Below, in pieces: positions 1-11,880 of a stretch of DNA of 64,000 nt. The stretch is from Larus michahellis (Eukaryota; Chordata; Aves; Charadriiformes; Laridae). Position 1 is the stretch's first letter. Each line of letters starts with the position of its first letter. The notes beneath the pieces were generated by a model. That model saw nothing but the letters and a program-made list of their open reading frames with translations. It was not told the DNA's origin and did not search any database. The DNA lies in assembly GCF_964199755.1 (NCBI RefSeq), contig NC_133901.1, positions 46,097,418-46,161,417 on the forward strand, written 5' to 3'. The position numbers and the translations under genes were made by a program.

Positions 1-1667
1 TCAGCTAGTTGCATTAAAGGAAAAGGTGATTACAACTTACTTGTTTAAGCAGTTACCATTTTGTTTTACTTTTCTCAGTATATTCTGGTCAAAACAGAGT
101 TTCCATTCAAAATCTTTGACAGCAATGATTATCTTAATCTCAAAGTTCCTGCTACACAGCTGTACAGAACAAGCCTAAAACATAGGTGTCCAAAAGACTT
201 AATTTCTTACAGTACAGCCAAGCAGCCTGATGAGTCAGACATGAGTTTCCTATTTCAACACTTAAGAGACTTTATTTCTCTCAAAAGCCACAGTTATGGA
301 CCAAGACACACAACATCCATGGCCTGATTCAACCTATGACCTTTCTGATTTCTAAAAAGTTTCAGACAACAGCCCTTCTCCTGGCTTGTTTTGTGACAGA
401 TGTTAGAAGAACAAAATAATTAGTAGTGAAGAGATAGAGAGTCAGTTAATTAACTTTTTGGCAGAATCGGAATCACTGAAAAGGCTATAAATTTTATTTT
501 GTATCTTTTCTGTGCATCAGTCATCGCCTAGATGCTACTCCTCTCCCTTCAGTCTAGCCAGAATTCTGATGTGAGAAGTCCTCTTCCCCCAACACTTTGA
601 CTATGTTGTGCTCTCACCCTTCAGATACCTATTATTATTCTCTACGTATGGATTGCAGTCCATCCTTGCTCACCTTCAAGACACTGCATATTTCTCCACG
701 TGGTCAAGAAAGATATTATGGAGGGAACTAGTTTGCCTCAATTCCTTTTTGTAAGAGCTTCAGTAAAATTCTCAAAGTTCTTCTAACAGCACAAACATCA
801 ACCACAAATGTCACAGAATGGTCAACAAAGTTTGGCAGTTGCTGATGCTGTTTTTGTAGCATGACACAAGTGATTCTTTAGATGATTCAAGCTAGCTTTG
901 CAGGTGGCAGGGGGAGACGGGACAGGGGACAGTGAAGGAACCCAGTGGAAAATGCAAATACAGCTGCAGGAACAGGATGGACTGGGAAGGGAGGTAAGGA
1001 TGGAAGAGAGTAAGAGAGTAGAGGTGCAGATCCATACTGTATTATCACAAACCTCACACCAAAGGATGGTAGTCTTTGGGCCATCTAAAATAGAGGTGTA
1101 TATGCCTATAAGTTTTCATTGCAAACCAGTGGTTGTGTTTAAAACAGTGAGACCTTTCTGATGCACTTCAGTAAAATGTTAAAAACCTTGTCTTTCATAA
1201 GAGAGAGACTCGGCCTACAGTAGGAGAAAACTCGAGCAAAGGGTTCCTCCCAGACACCTACACATGCACAGGGATCCAAACCAAGTGAGGAGCTCTCAAG
1301 TGATGTCAGGCACATGAACTAAATCAGGTAGTTGGGAGTTTGGGGCTCTTGAGATGGACAGACTTACATGTGGCTGCTGTGGGCAGAAAGTATAGGTTTC
1401 TAAGACTTTCTTATACGTATCACGCTCCTCATGTAGTCTGGCAGAATTATTTCTAGAGGACAGAATACTGGGACCAGAAAAAAAGTCTCTTTCACTGTTA
1501 TTTAACATAATAAACATTTACAAAGTTTAGATAGCAGCAGCTGAAGTCATGCTTCATTTTTGGGCCATGCATAGCATGTCTTTTTCCAGGCTTAGAAAGA
1601 ATGCTGTAATTTAAAGCAGGCTGACTGACTCAATCGGTGTTTTTTTGCATGTCATCTTGGAGACAAC

Positions 1668-1695
1668 GGGGCCGGGGGGGAGGGAAGGTGGAGGG
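1668..1695 (+). other. G-quadruplex-type motif
   Basis: Four or more runs of at least three G lie within 28 bases: 1668-1671, 1674-1680 (which can be split), 1682-1684 and 1693-1695. A G/A-rich stretch continues to about 1727. On the transcribed ZCCHC24 strand this could fold as a G4 in the pre-mRNA. The motif is seen; the folding is inferred. Confidence 0.5.
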
Positions 1696-2373
1696 AAGGA
1701 GGCTGAGGTGGAGAAAGGGAGGGTGGTTGCTCATCTGGTCTTTATTTCCTTACCCTGTTTCTTAATAGTTCAAGCAGAGGGCCCATTCCAGCTACAAGCA
1801 ATGACACTCTTGCTGTGGTATTTCATCTTGGAGGGGGACAGGCCACAGCCTGCTCTGTGTGCTAGCATCCTGGGAGCCTCCACCACTGCACTGCTCTGGG
1901 GTGGGGAGGTTAGAGGGGCTGCAGGGAGTCCTTGCGTTGTTTTTGTTACAGTGGGAAGATTTCTAAAGAGGGCCCACGCTTTAGCTTCTGCGTGAAGAAT
2001 TTCCTAGCTAGAAATCCTCATAACTGTATATGTACTTGCCTTACCTTCTGCCATGTGGTTTTTGTTTAGTTTTTTTGAATGATGTATCACTGGAGATGTC
2101 ACAAGCAGTTAATGGAAAATGACGTTTCTGACTACTTTAACCAACCAGGATGTAGGGAAAACGTAACATGCATGAGAGAAAACATCTGTTAAGCAAAAAA
2201 ATTGGCTGAAGAGGCAAGGTCAGGTTCACTGGTGACAGGCCCATAGCAGTCCTTGTTCAAAACCTTATCTGAAACTTGTATAACTCAAGATACATGCATA
2301 CTGCTCACTTTTGTAGTAACAAACATTAGTTACACTCCCAGAACGTGAAGTACACTAGTACTGCCCGTGCTCC

Positions 2374-2514
2374 AGATGAAAAACTGAAGCACAGAGAGAT
2401 CAAGTAACTTGTCCGCAAACCCACAGAGAGAGGTTGTAGTCAAACCAGAAATGAAGCCCAGGCTCGCAGAGGCCCAGTCCAGTGCCATAACCACAAGACC
2501 ACATTCTTCTCCTT
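2374..2514 (+). repeat. Ancient MIR-type SINE, sense orientation
   Basis: The stretch follows the 3' half of the MIR/CORE-SINE consensus in order: a segment like GATGAAAAACTGAAGCACAG, then AGAGATCAAGTAACTTGTCC, a degraded 'cacacagc' block, and a tail like CCAGTGCCATAACCACAAGA. Identity is by eye from a remembered consensus. Such elements predate the bird-mammal split and are usually heavily decayed in birds. Confidence 0.6.
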
Positions 2515-5500
2515 ATTATGTACACTCTCCTCTTGGATCTTTCTTACTGTAGTTATACCTATTCTTATGCTCTGCACAGGATATGCCACGAACCGAGTCT
2601 TGAATCCTTAAGGATTTAATGGGTAGTTGAAAGAGATCCTGTCCCTTTCAGAGCAGAAGGAAGGAAGAAGGCAGAGTTCTTCTAGAAACATCCTTTCCCC
2701 TGAAATTCATCCTTATCGTCTTAACAATATTTCCTTTGCTTTCCAAGAGTTGTTTTGAAGAGATAAAACCTTTACAAGAGCAAAAGCATTTCTGATTCAG
2801 CCTAAGAGAAATCCATCATTATTATGATTCAGACACGTATGAAGGGAACAAGAAAAGAACGTGTCAGTCCAGAGGATGCAACAAGCAGCATAAAGTCAAA
2901 TCAGAGCAGAACAAGCCCTTTCCTGAGTGGTAACAGTGCTAAAGTTGCATTTCACATTGCACTGTGCAATTGCATTGAATTACAATATTCTCTGCTTTGC
3001 CTTCTCCTCCTCCCTACTCCACGTATTCTCAGCCTCCCAGTGCAATACCTTCCCCTGCATACTCCCTTGCCCAGCCCACAGAGACCAAAGCGCTCATCTT
3101 TTGGCCACCATCAGAGCCCAGGACAGAGACTATTCAGGAAACTGCACAGGAACCTGATGTGTTTTTTAAAAATTTCTTTCTTTATTAAGGATATTAAAAT
3201 ATCTGTTATATCAGGTTGACCTTGCTGTGGGCCACAAATTGTTAGGATAGAAGAAAAACAGATAATGCTTTGGGAATGACGCAGTTTCATTTGGAAACTG
3301 GGCAAAGAAATTAATGTTATTTTTAGATATATGGATGATGTCAAAGCTTCTAATTGAAATAAAATCATTATTTATTGTAAGTCCTCATTAATGTCATCTG
3401 AGTCCCCTCTGCCTCAGAGGAAAAAATACCTTAGCGTAAATCAGTGGTCTCTCCTGGCATCTGTGGAGATCAACAGACTTTCTTTCTAATGAACGTGCAA
3501 AAGTAGCAGATTCCCAAGTTGAGGTTTCTTCTTAAGATCACTATGCTAATTAAAGTCCCTCCCAAAGTATTTTCAGCAAGTGTTGCCCAGCAGATATACG
3601 GCATGGAGAAAAGCCACAACAGGTCCAGGTTTACAAAAGGATAAAGGCACCAAAAGATACAGATAGTCATACAGCAGGATTTTACAAAGCCACTCGAGCA
3701 GCAGAGGAAGCCATCTCCCATCACCGCCTACAGTCCTCTTCATATTTACTACAGGCCCTTTCTCTACTCCCGTGTAAATTCACACCAAAGTTATATCAAG
3801 CTGCAGCCAGTATAAGATTAAGGTACAGTACTTCATGAAGAGCAAGTACTGAAAGTTTTGCAAGTTGCCATGTTTGCAATTAAAGTTCCTATGCAGCTTT
3901 CACAAATAGTTCAAATAGTAGAGACAACATATTATTCTGTGTGTTTGATGCCAAAAATGTCTCAGATTCTCAGCTGAAGCATAAAACACAAAGCAATGCA
4001 AGCTCTATGGTCACCACATAAATTGGAAAATTCCCTGATCCAAATCCTCTTTTGAAAATTTGCTTTGACCAAATAGTGGCACACCCAATCTAGCGTGGAC
4101 AGAGTCTTCTCATGCATTTTCTTTACCTGGACACCTAAATAAGGAAAGAAATATCACTACAGGACCTATTGGAGATCTGCAGCTGTATCTCAACATCATC
4201 ACTCAGTCCAAATCTCTTCAGGTGGAGACTTTGCATAAGCACATATCAGAACAGCAATGAAGCAGAGGACAACATCCCACATTTTGAATGGGTCTTCAAA
4301 AGCACCTGCCACTCACTTAGATTCAGCAGTGACATCTGTCTGCCTTCCTATCTGTTTTCCCTCTGGAAGGGTCCCATGACCTATGGGGAGGCAAGTGTTA
4401 TCAGACTCATTCCACTACTTTTTAAAGGACAGATCATCTTTAGATGCCTTTAGACTTGTCTGCTCATTACTAGAATGGTGCCCCAGCTGTGCCACATTAG
4501 CCCTAGGAGAAATCTGAAACCCAAATGAAGCCATCTGAGGTGGACCAATTAAGCAGGTCCAAAAACATGCATCTTGACCTCAGCTCAGAAGAGGTAAACG
4601 CCTTATTATAGCAAGGGTGTGACCCTCACTGCTCCAAAACTCTGATTCCAACTACTGAAAAAAACGCCAACATATTTAATACGGTGTGCTACCAGAGGAG
4701 AAGGGGGAGGGAGAGAGGCGGAGGGTATTGCCATTGTATGTTTTCAAGCAACAGATGAAGAGGGACAAAAGAGTCCACACATCAGGAAACTATTAAAATG
4801 AATACATTCCTAGTTTCTTCATAATTAATTCAGCATGGCCAATTTTGTATCAGAGAAGGGGAAAGAAAGATTTCAACCACTTCCTTTTATCTCAAGCTGT
4901 TTGGAAGAATATGATCTTGTAACACTGAAAAGAAGTGCCTCACTGCATCCCAGCAGGCGAGTGTAATTTTAACTCTTCCACATGCCTCATTTGATATGCA
5001 AATCCCTATTTTCTATATGACATACAATACTTAAATTACACAGCAAAGAACCAAGTTCATTTAGTCACTACCCATCCCCACTTTCTAGCCCTATCCCCCT
5101 TTTTACTTCCTATTGCATTGAATAATACACTGGAAACAGTTTTCGCTGCACAATTCTGAGAGAATTTTTTTCAGTACAATTGCTTCGTTGTGAGAGTTAA
5201 CATTTGGTTCACATTTTGTCAGTTGTCTTCACATGCATAAGGACCAGAGACCTATTCTTTCCCTGTTCTTGAAATTGTAGGTTCTGGGTTAGGCTGAGTT
5301 ATGCAATACTTTCAAAAGAAGATTCATTAGGCAGCTATTTATATGCTCAAGTAATTCCATTGTTTTCAAAGTCCTACGGGAACAAACATTAAAGCTGTGA
5401 TTGGCCACAAGACTAGATAGTCAGTCTGGAAGCTCTTTCACAGTCATTCAGGAAGCAAAGACTAGCATGCACAGGTAAAATAAGTCCTTGAAGTACAGTT

Positions 5501-8482
5501 AACCAAGAGAATTATTTGCAGCTTTCCTTAATAAAAGATTGGTGTAGGTTTAGTTGAGCTCTGTGGCTCTGAAAGTCTACCAGACACATTAAACACTTGA
5601 TCATTGCCTGCTGCCCTGTATTTAACACATGATGTAACTGAATATACAAGCACACTGTTTGAAATTCTAAAACCTGGAAAGTTCATGTGAACATTCAGCA
5701 AAAAAAAAAAACTAAAAAAAAAAGTCTGAGGTTTGTTAGAATTAGGAATACAAGGGGACTTTCACCTTCTAATAAGACTCCACTAACAAGCTTCATCAAG
5801 AGAGAACACGTTTCTGTGCAATACGCTATGCACCCAGATTTTCTTCTATGAAAAGGATTGACTGAAAGTTTTGTGAGTGCTATTTGCTTGGTCTGTTATA
5901 ACAGCACTTAGATGGCCCAGATGAAGTTCAAGGTTCCATTATGCTACAGAAGCTACATCACCATACGTAGTCTGAAGTGATTATACAATGCCACAGCCAC
6001 CACCAACATGTCAGGGAACAGCAAAAGGACCTCTCCTCCTAGCCCCACATGAAGGGCTGAGGTACAGTCTAATGACATGACCCGACCAAGATCAGACAGG
6101 CAATCTGTTAGGGCTACATATTCAATCCAGGTGTTGGAAGTCCAGCACCAGTCCTGTCACCACATTACCATTCTTCCCAGATATTTTTCTGTTGCACTGC
6201 TCGCTTGTGTCAATACCTCCAAGTCTTTTTTTATGAAGACAGAAGCCTATGAAAACAGCATACTATTATTTAATCAACACAGTTGTTTTCTCAGACTGTA
6301 TGGTACTGAGCTTTTACATGTTTTCTATTTCTATACTAGTTGCAGAGTGATGACGAGGATTTGCAAAGACGGAAACCCACACTATCAGCTTCTCAGACCA
6401 TTCAGTGTTTAGTAATTTACACATCAGATAGTAACTAGTATTTGGCAATTCTGCAAATATTATGCTTCAAACTGACTGAGCACAGAAATGAATATTATGT
6501 ATCTTTGGCCCGAGGATGGTTCTAATGATCAGCTCAACTGGGCATTCTGTAGCAGAAGAAAAGCCTTTGTTCCAAAAAGCATGGCTAGGATTCTGAAAAA
6601 TCTGCAAAACCAGATTTTGATTTAAATGTTAGAATATACGCCAAGCCAGCTTCTTGGTTTTCTGGACTTTGATCAGCATGCCCATGACAACCATGCCTAT
6701 TGCTTTAATCTTCATCAGAAACTATGTGCATGTTACTAGTAACAAGTAGTGCCAAATCTTACTCTTGGTTTACTGCTGTGGAAACGAGATCAAAAATCGC
6801 AGTTAACATACAATATGTTGACAACACTGATTTTTCAAAGCAACCAAGAGACACATTCTCATATATTGACATGACAAACATAAAATCAGTCTTCTGCCAT
6901 TTCAAAATTTATCTATAAAGTTCATTGACACAGCTTAATCAATACACTTTTAAATGTTTCCCAAAAAGTAAGACTTGGGGAGTGAAAATGTTTTAACAGC
7001 AGAAATAAGGTATTTGTGCAAGGAAAATAAAAAGACTAATGTTATATTGGATTGTGCACTACACATCCTCGCATCTTTTGTTTAATGCTCTGCTTCCTGG
7101 AGAATCATGTTCCATTCTGAACACCACCCTGCTAGAACAACGCTGACTGCAGGGCCAGGAAAGCAGAGGACTAAATTTCTGCTCAGTAGAGGTACATGTA
7201 TGAAGACGAAATAAAGAAAGGAGAAACGTGTACAGGAGCAAACTTCTCTGTACACTGGACTGTGAAATTATTGTCCACATAAGATGACAAAATATACTAC
7301 TAATGAGAGCACAGTATGTGGTGATCCCTGGAGCGGCAAGCAGACACACAGAGACCCTAAGCAGTCTTACCTGCTTCTAATTTTATGTTTCTTTAGGGGG
7401 CCAGGCATCAGCTCCAGCAACTCATTGTCCCCTTTTCCCCAGCCCAATGCACTGATGGTGAGCAGGAAGGCTACGATACACATATTGCCCTAGAGAAGAT
7501 GTGCTGGCAAATCCTACCGACTTTATCAGATGCCCAACTGTAATAGTTCATTATTTGGGACCTCAGTACAAAGCCACCTTCTACCTTGATCAGAATTTAA
7601 GAGCAGAAGTGGTACGAGCGCGATAGAAGGTTTCAGATTAGCAATAACAACTGATGAGCTTTATCTGCCCTGAAGAACAAGCCAGTTTCTATGAATGCAG
7701 TGGTGTAAATTCCTGATGCTTCCAGTGATGATAAAAAAACCACACAGTAGACCCCCCTGTCAGAGGCTGACATAGTCCTAAGCCTTGTGACAGGCAAGAC
7801 CCCTAAGAAAATCCCAGTCAAATAAAACATGTACCAGCCTCCTCTGTTAAGTTACACAAACAAGTTTTCTTTATTTTTCAGCATTGTCTTGCTCAGATAT
7901 AATTTTATTTGTCATAAATCCTTAGTCTGGAATATCCAATATGTCTAGAAATTCCATAATATCTATTGTTCAGTAAATCAAATATAAGTCTTTTATTTAA
8001 ATAGTGATGCTGTAATGAAGAGTCTGCTTTCTGACAGTTATCCCCCTTTTCCTTTAACTGACCCGTATCAAGTTCTCATCATATCACTAATACACAAATT
8101 ATACTAGAGACAAGAAGGCTGAAACATTGCATTAATTTGTTTTCTGTATCGCCTAGATGGTCTTCCTATATTGCATGTACTAATTAAAGATTTTGCAACA
8201 GTTTATTTAAATACCTCAGAAGTCTTAAGTGTCACACATCAGCAATATCATACACCAGCATAATGGACTACATGTGGCAAGGAAAGATAGACCAGCTATG
8301 TTAGAATTCATTTTCCAAACATGCAACCTCTGTATCTGTCTATGCATCCTGTTGATACTCAGATTTAAATGAATACAAAAATCAGGAAGGACAAAGAAAA
8401 AAAGTTGACCGATGTAAGGATTCCCTTTTATGTGCTACTTTGGCATAAGCATGGAAGTGTGTTCTCATTCTGTACACAGCCT

Positions 8483-8592
8483 ACACAGAGCAGAGAAAGG
8501 TCAGTGAATTTCCCAACACTCTGCAACTTGCTGCAGTGAGGACTAGAATACCAGGACATCCAGTACACCAAATCAGTCCTAATGCTTTCTTT
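8483..8592 (+). repeat. Possible decayed MIR-type SINE
   Basis: The segments GAGAAAGGTCAGTGAATTTC, GCAGTGAGGACTAGAATACC and AATCAGTCCTAATGCT appear in the order expected for the 3' part of a MIR/CORE-SINE. Divergence is high, so this could be chance resemblance. Confidence 0.35.
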
Positions 8593-9980
8593 TTCCCTTT
8601 TTAATTGAACATTTTGGGTATGCTTTATCATTATCATTTCATCTTTCTCAAAGCTATGCACATAGAGTAGTGCAAAATAAGAGTGCAAGTTTTTTTTTCG
8701 TATTATCTCCTAGTTGTGCTGACTTACAATTGAGAGTGTTGGAGGGCTCACATTTCAAAATAAAACTTTGTCCCTCCCACTCCTGCAAATCACTTGGGAG
8801 CCGGTCAGTTCATCAAGCTTTTTCTGCTGTTATTGCTTTTCTGCTTTACTTTATGAAGCATCCTTGTAAGCAGACCCTTACAGAGTTCTAGGAACAGGAC
8901 CCACGTACCAGCGCCATACTGACTTCATCTTCTCCCTGTGCTGTACGCCTTTCAGCTGCGTAACACAAACGTGGGGGAAGATGAGGGGAGGAAGAGCATT
9001 AAATACATTGTTCCTCTGCGTTTCACTTTGAGTGAACTCTCTGCCCATTGTTGCTTATAATGAATCTAGTTTTAAGCAGGGCATGTGGGGGGTTTGGTTT
9101 TGGTTTTGCTGACTCTGCAAACTGACACTTTGAGAGAATTGTCTGGGGAAAGTAAAGAGTCCTTTATTATGTCCGTCACTGCCAAGTGATTTGGCAGATT
9201 CCTCCATGAGATGCACAATCTGATAGGTTGTGAGAGCACTTGGTTGGCCAGTTACCAGCAGAAAAGCTCAACTTAAACACTTTTAAAATCTTATTATGGC
9301 CAATTTGTGGTTTTGGCTGAAGAAAGGAAGGGGATGAAAAATAGAGGCAGCTGGGTGTCAGCGAAGGATGGAATATCAGTGTCATTTTTGTTGCTGTGCC
9401 ACACAAAAAGATACTGGATTTGTACGTACGTTGGATCTAGCTAAGGCAGACACGTGCAGTGGCTGGGTAAACCTGCAAAGATGATTTCATTTGTCTTAGC
9501 ATTTGTCTGGAAGACCAAGGTAATGTATCAACTGTCTCATGAATCAGAGGGCAAGGTCATTTCATTTGGCTGTTAGTGGACAGAGGGCCTGGCGAGGGCT
9601 TTTAGAGAATCCATGCTGCTTCCTGAATTCAAGGCCTCCGGGAGTCCCCTTCAGCCTCAGCACTAACACCACCAGTCGAAGATCGGCTCCAATTTCTGTT
9701 TGAGGGCCACAAGGAGGGAAGGGGCTCTGGACTACCATGGCTCCCACCCAGGGGGACCTTGGGGAAGGAAGGCTCTTGCTTCTGCAAATCCCCTGCTGAC
9801 TGCCAAAGTCGCAGCAGCACAAAGAATCTGTTACGTAGGCCTAAATCTGGACATTGAGACATACTTCAAGTAATAGCTTGAATACTTCAAGAATAGTTTC
9901 TGGTCCTTCTCAAAAAATCTGTTTTGTTTTGATCATTCCCAAAGGCCTACCTGTCCTGGCAGCATTAAATAATCTTTGAA

Positions 9981-10225
9981 ATGTGCCAGGGGTGGTTTAG
10001 ACTGGATATTAGGAAGAATTTTTACACTGAAAGAGTTATTAAGCACTGGAACAGGCTGCCCAGGAAATTGGTTGAGTCGCCATCCCTGGAGGTATTTAAA
10101 GGATGGGTAGACATAGTGCTTAGAGATATGGTTTAGTGATGTTTTTAGTCAGAGTTAGGTTGATGGTTGGGACTAGGTGATCTGAAGTGTCCCTTCCAAC
10201 CTAGGCAATTCTATGATTCTATGAT
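9981..10225 (+). mobile_element. CR1 LINE, 3' end fragment
   Basis: This is a classic avian CR1 3' terminus. It has GGTTTAGACTGGATATTAGG near the start, then GAACAGGCTGCCCAGG, CCCTGGAGGTATTTAAA, TGTCCCTTCCAACCTAGGCA, and a terminal direct repeat of ATTCTATG (10208-10215 and 10216-10223). It is 5'-truncated, as most CR1 copies are. CR1 ends in short tandem octamers rather than poly(A). It is the strongest single sign that the DNA is avian. Confidence 0.93.
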
Positions 10226-11007
10226 AATGAAGATACATATAGCTGTTGGAGAGATGTACAGTCACACAGCAGGAAAAATGTTGGGTGCTTTGGTTTTACA
10301 GAGTAAGCCTGTCAAATCAGCATTTAAAGCATAAAATTGCCAACTCCCCAGACAAAAAGAATGCTGAAAATGTAAAAACCTTGTTCACATTATGGTTTGT
10401 AACCTAGTTTGAGTATTATTTTGAACACTGTAAGACAGAGGTTCCACCAAGCTTTCGCATCCAAGGGTAGAAACTGGGCCAAAGACTACCTGGGCCTAAA
10501 GGCAACCGACCATAAGTTAACATGGTAACAACTAAAAATTTTGCCATTGTGAATAGGGGCATAATTTCACCACGTTAGCTCGGAACATAAATAAATCCCT
10601 ATCTGCAGAAAGAGTAAGGAAAGATAATGCTCAGTGAGGATATTGCAGGACCTAAACACCAACCAAGGTTTACCATTAAATACCGTTCAAATCAAGCTGG
10701 GGTGGCGAGGGGATAGGAGGTTAATGGTTTAAACAAGGTAAATCCTACATTTTGTAAAACAAGAGTCTTTAGGTTAATACCAAAAGACAAAACGTGTCAT
10801 CTTTTTTTCCACACTTAGTTAAGAAAAACCTTTGGTGAAAACAGTTCTTGCCCTCCAGCTGGGTGAGCAGTGAGACACCTCTGCCGCAGAGTGACTGGGT
10901 ACTCGAGCACCCTGCCGGGCAGGGCTGGCTGCTCCTGTGCCAAGGAGCAGGCTGTTTCTTGGAAATGTTTATGCAATTCAACTCTGCTGCTGCTGAAGCC
11001 ACAGACA

Positions 11008-11009
<2 letters not shown>

Positions 11010-11045
<36 letters not shown>
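11010..11045 (+). repeat. Uninterrupted run of 36 A
   Basis: A pure A tract of 36 bases is followed by GAGAGAAAAC. I see no poly(A) signal, processed-gene body or flanking target duplication before it, so it is listed as a homopolymer and not as a retrocopy tail. Confidence 0.9.
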
Positions 11046-11048
<3 letters not shown>

Positions 11049-11459
11049 AGAAAACACCCATCCTCAGACCTCTTGGGTCATTAGTGTATCTCACACAGGT
11101 TTTGCCTTCCACCAAATACTGTCAAACTTCTGTTTTGTTTGGACCTGAAGGGTGGAGGGAGTTGGAGAATTGCCTTCACTGCTGTCAGTGCTTCCTAATG
11201 ATATTTCTCACTAGAGAAAATGAGCTTGTTTGTTTGAGAATCCAAATTCCCTGTGGGGCACAGTTTGGGAAACTGAAGATATGGGAAGGAAAATAATATC
11301 TGTTAGGGCAAAGTATAAACATCCATAAAGCAGAAGAGCGAAACACCTACAGAGAATGTTGTAGCTTTGCCAGCAAACTAATTAAAGTCACTGACTGAGG
11401 AGGGAGCTGTGGCAGCTGAAAAGTTAAAATAAAAATAAATCAGAAGTTTAGTCTAGCAG

Positions 11460-11550
11460 TTATAACAGGAAATTACCACCGGAGTCAGTGCTCCTACGTT
11501 CTTTTCCTGGTTCTGCTTGTGATTTACTGGTCAAGTTGGAGAAGCCAAAT
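11460..11550 (-). repeat. Possible MIR-type SINE 5' part, antisense
   Basis: The order GAGTCAGTGCTCCTACGTTC, TTCCTGGTTCTGCTTGTGAT, TTTACTGGTCAAG resembles the inverted MIR segment 'gagtcaggactcctgggttc...tcctggctctgccactgact...gggcaagtcac'. It may belong with the MIR-like remnant at 11745. This is a weak call by eye. Confidence 0.35.
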
Positions 11551-11744
11551 TTTAAAAGTAACTTCTAATTTGGAAAGCCTCCATTTGTGATGCCCAGCTG
11601 TACACACAGAGGACTTCACCGACCAGCATCTTCAGTGCCCTCCTGTGCATTTATGGAGGGCAGAGCTTTTCAGGGCATTGGTGTCTCTGAAGTCAGCTTC
11701 CTGACCTGGAGAAACCCACAGTTGTCGGCCTGCTCAAAGTGGCC

Positions 11745-11880
11745 ATCTCTGAAAGTTTCCCCGTCTGTGAATTGTGGCTAGCACAACATGTTGCTGTGGG
11801 AGTCTGATGTTTAAATGCTCTTTATGGCTGGCATAACATTTTGCAGTGGGAGTGTTATGTTTAAATACTGTTTGTAAACA
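11745..11880 (-). repeat. MIR-like remnant carrying a 50-bp tandem duplication
   Basis: The left edge AAAGTTTCCCCGTCTGTGAA matches the inverted MIR hallmark 'cagtttccccatctgtaaaa'. It is followed by two 50-bp units (11776-11825 and 11826-11875), each running from GGCT(A/G)GCA(C/T)AACAT to TGTTTAAAT(G/A)CT. The duplication is clear; the MIR origin is less certain. Confidence 0.5.
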
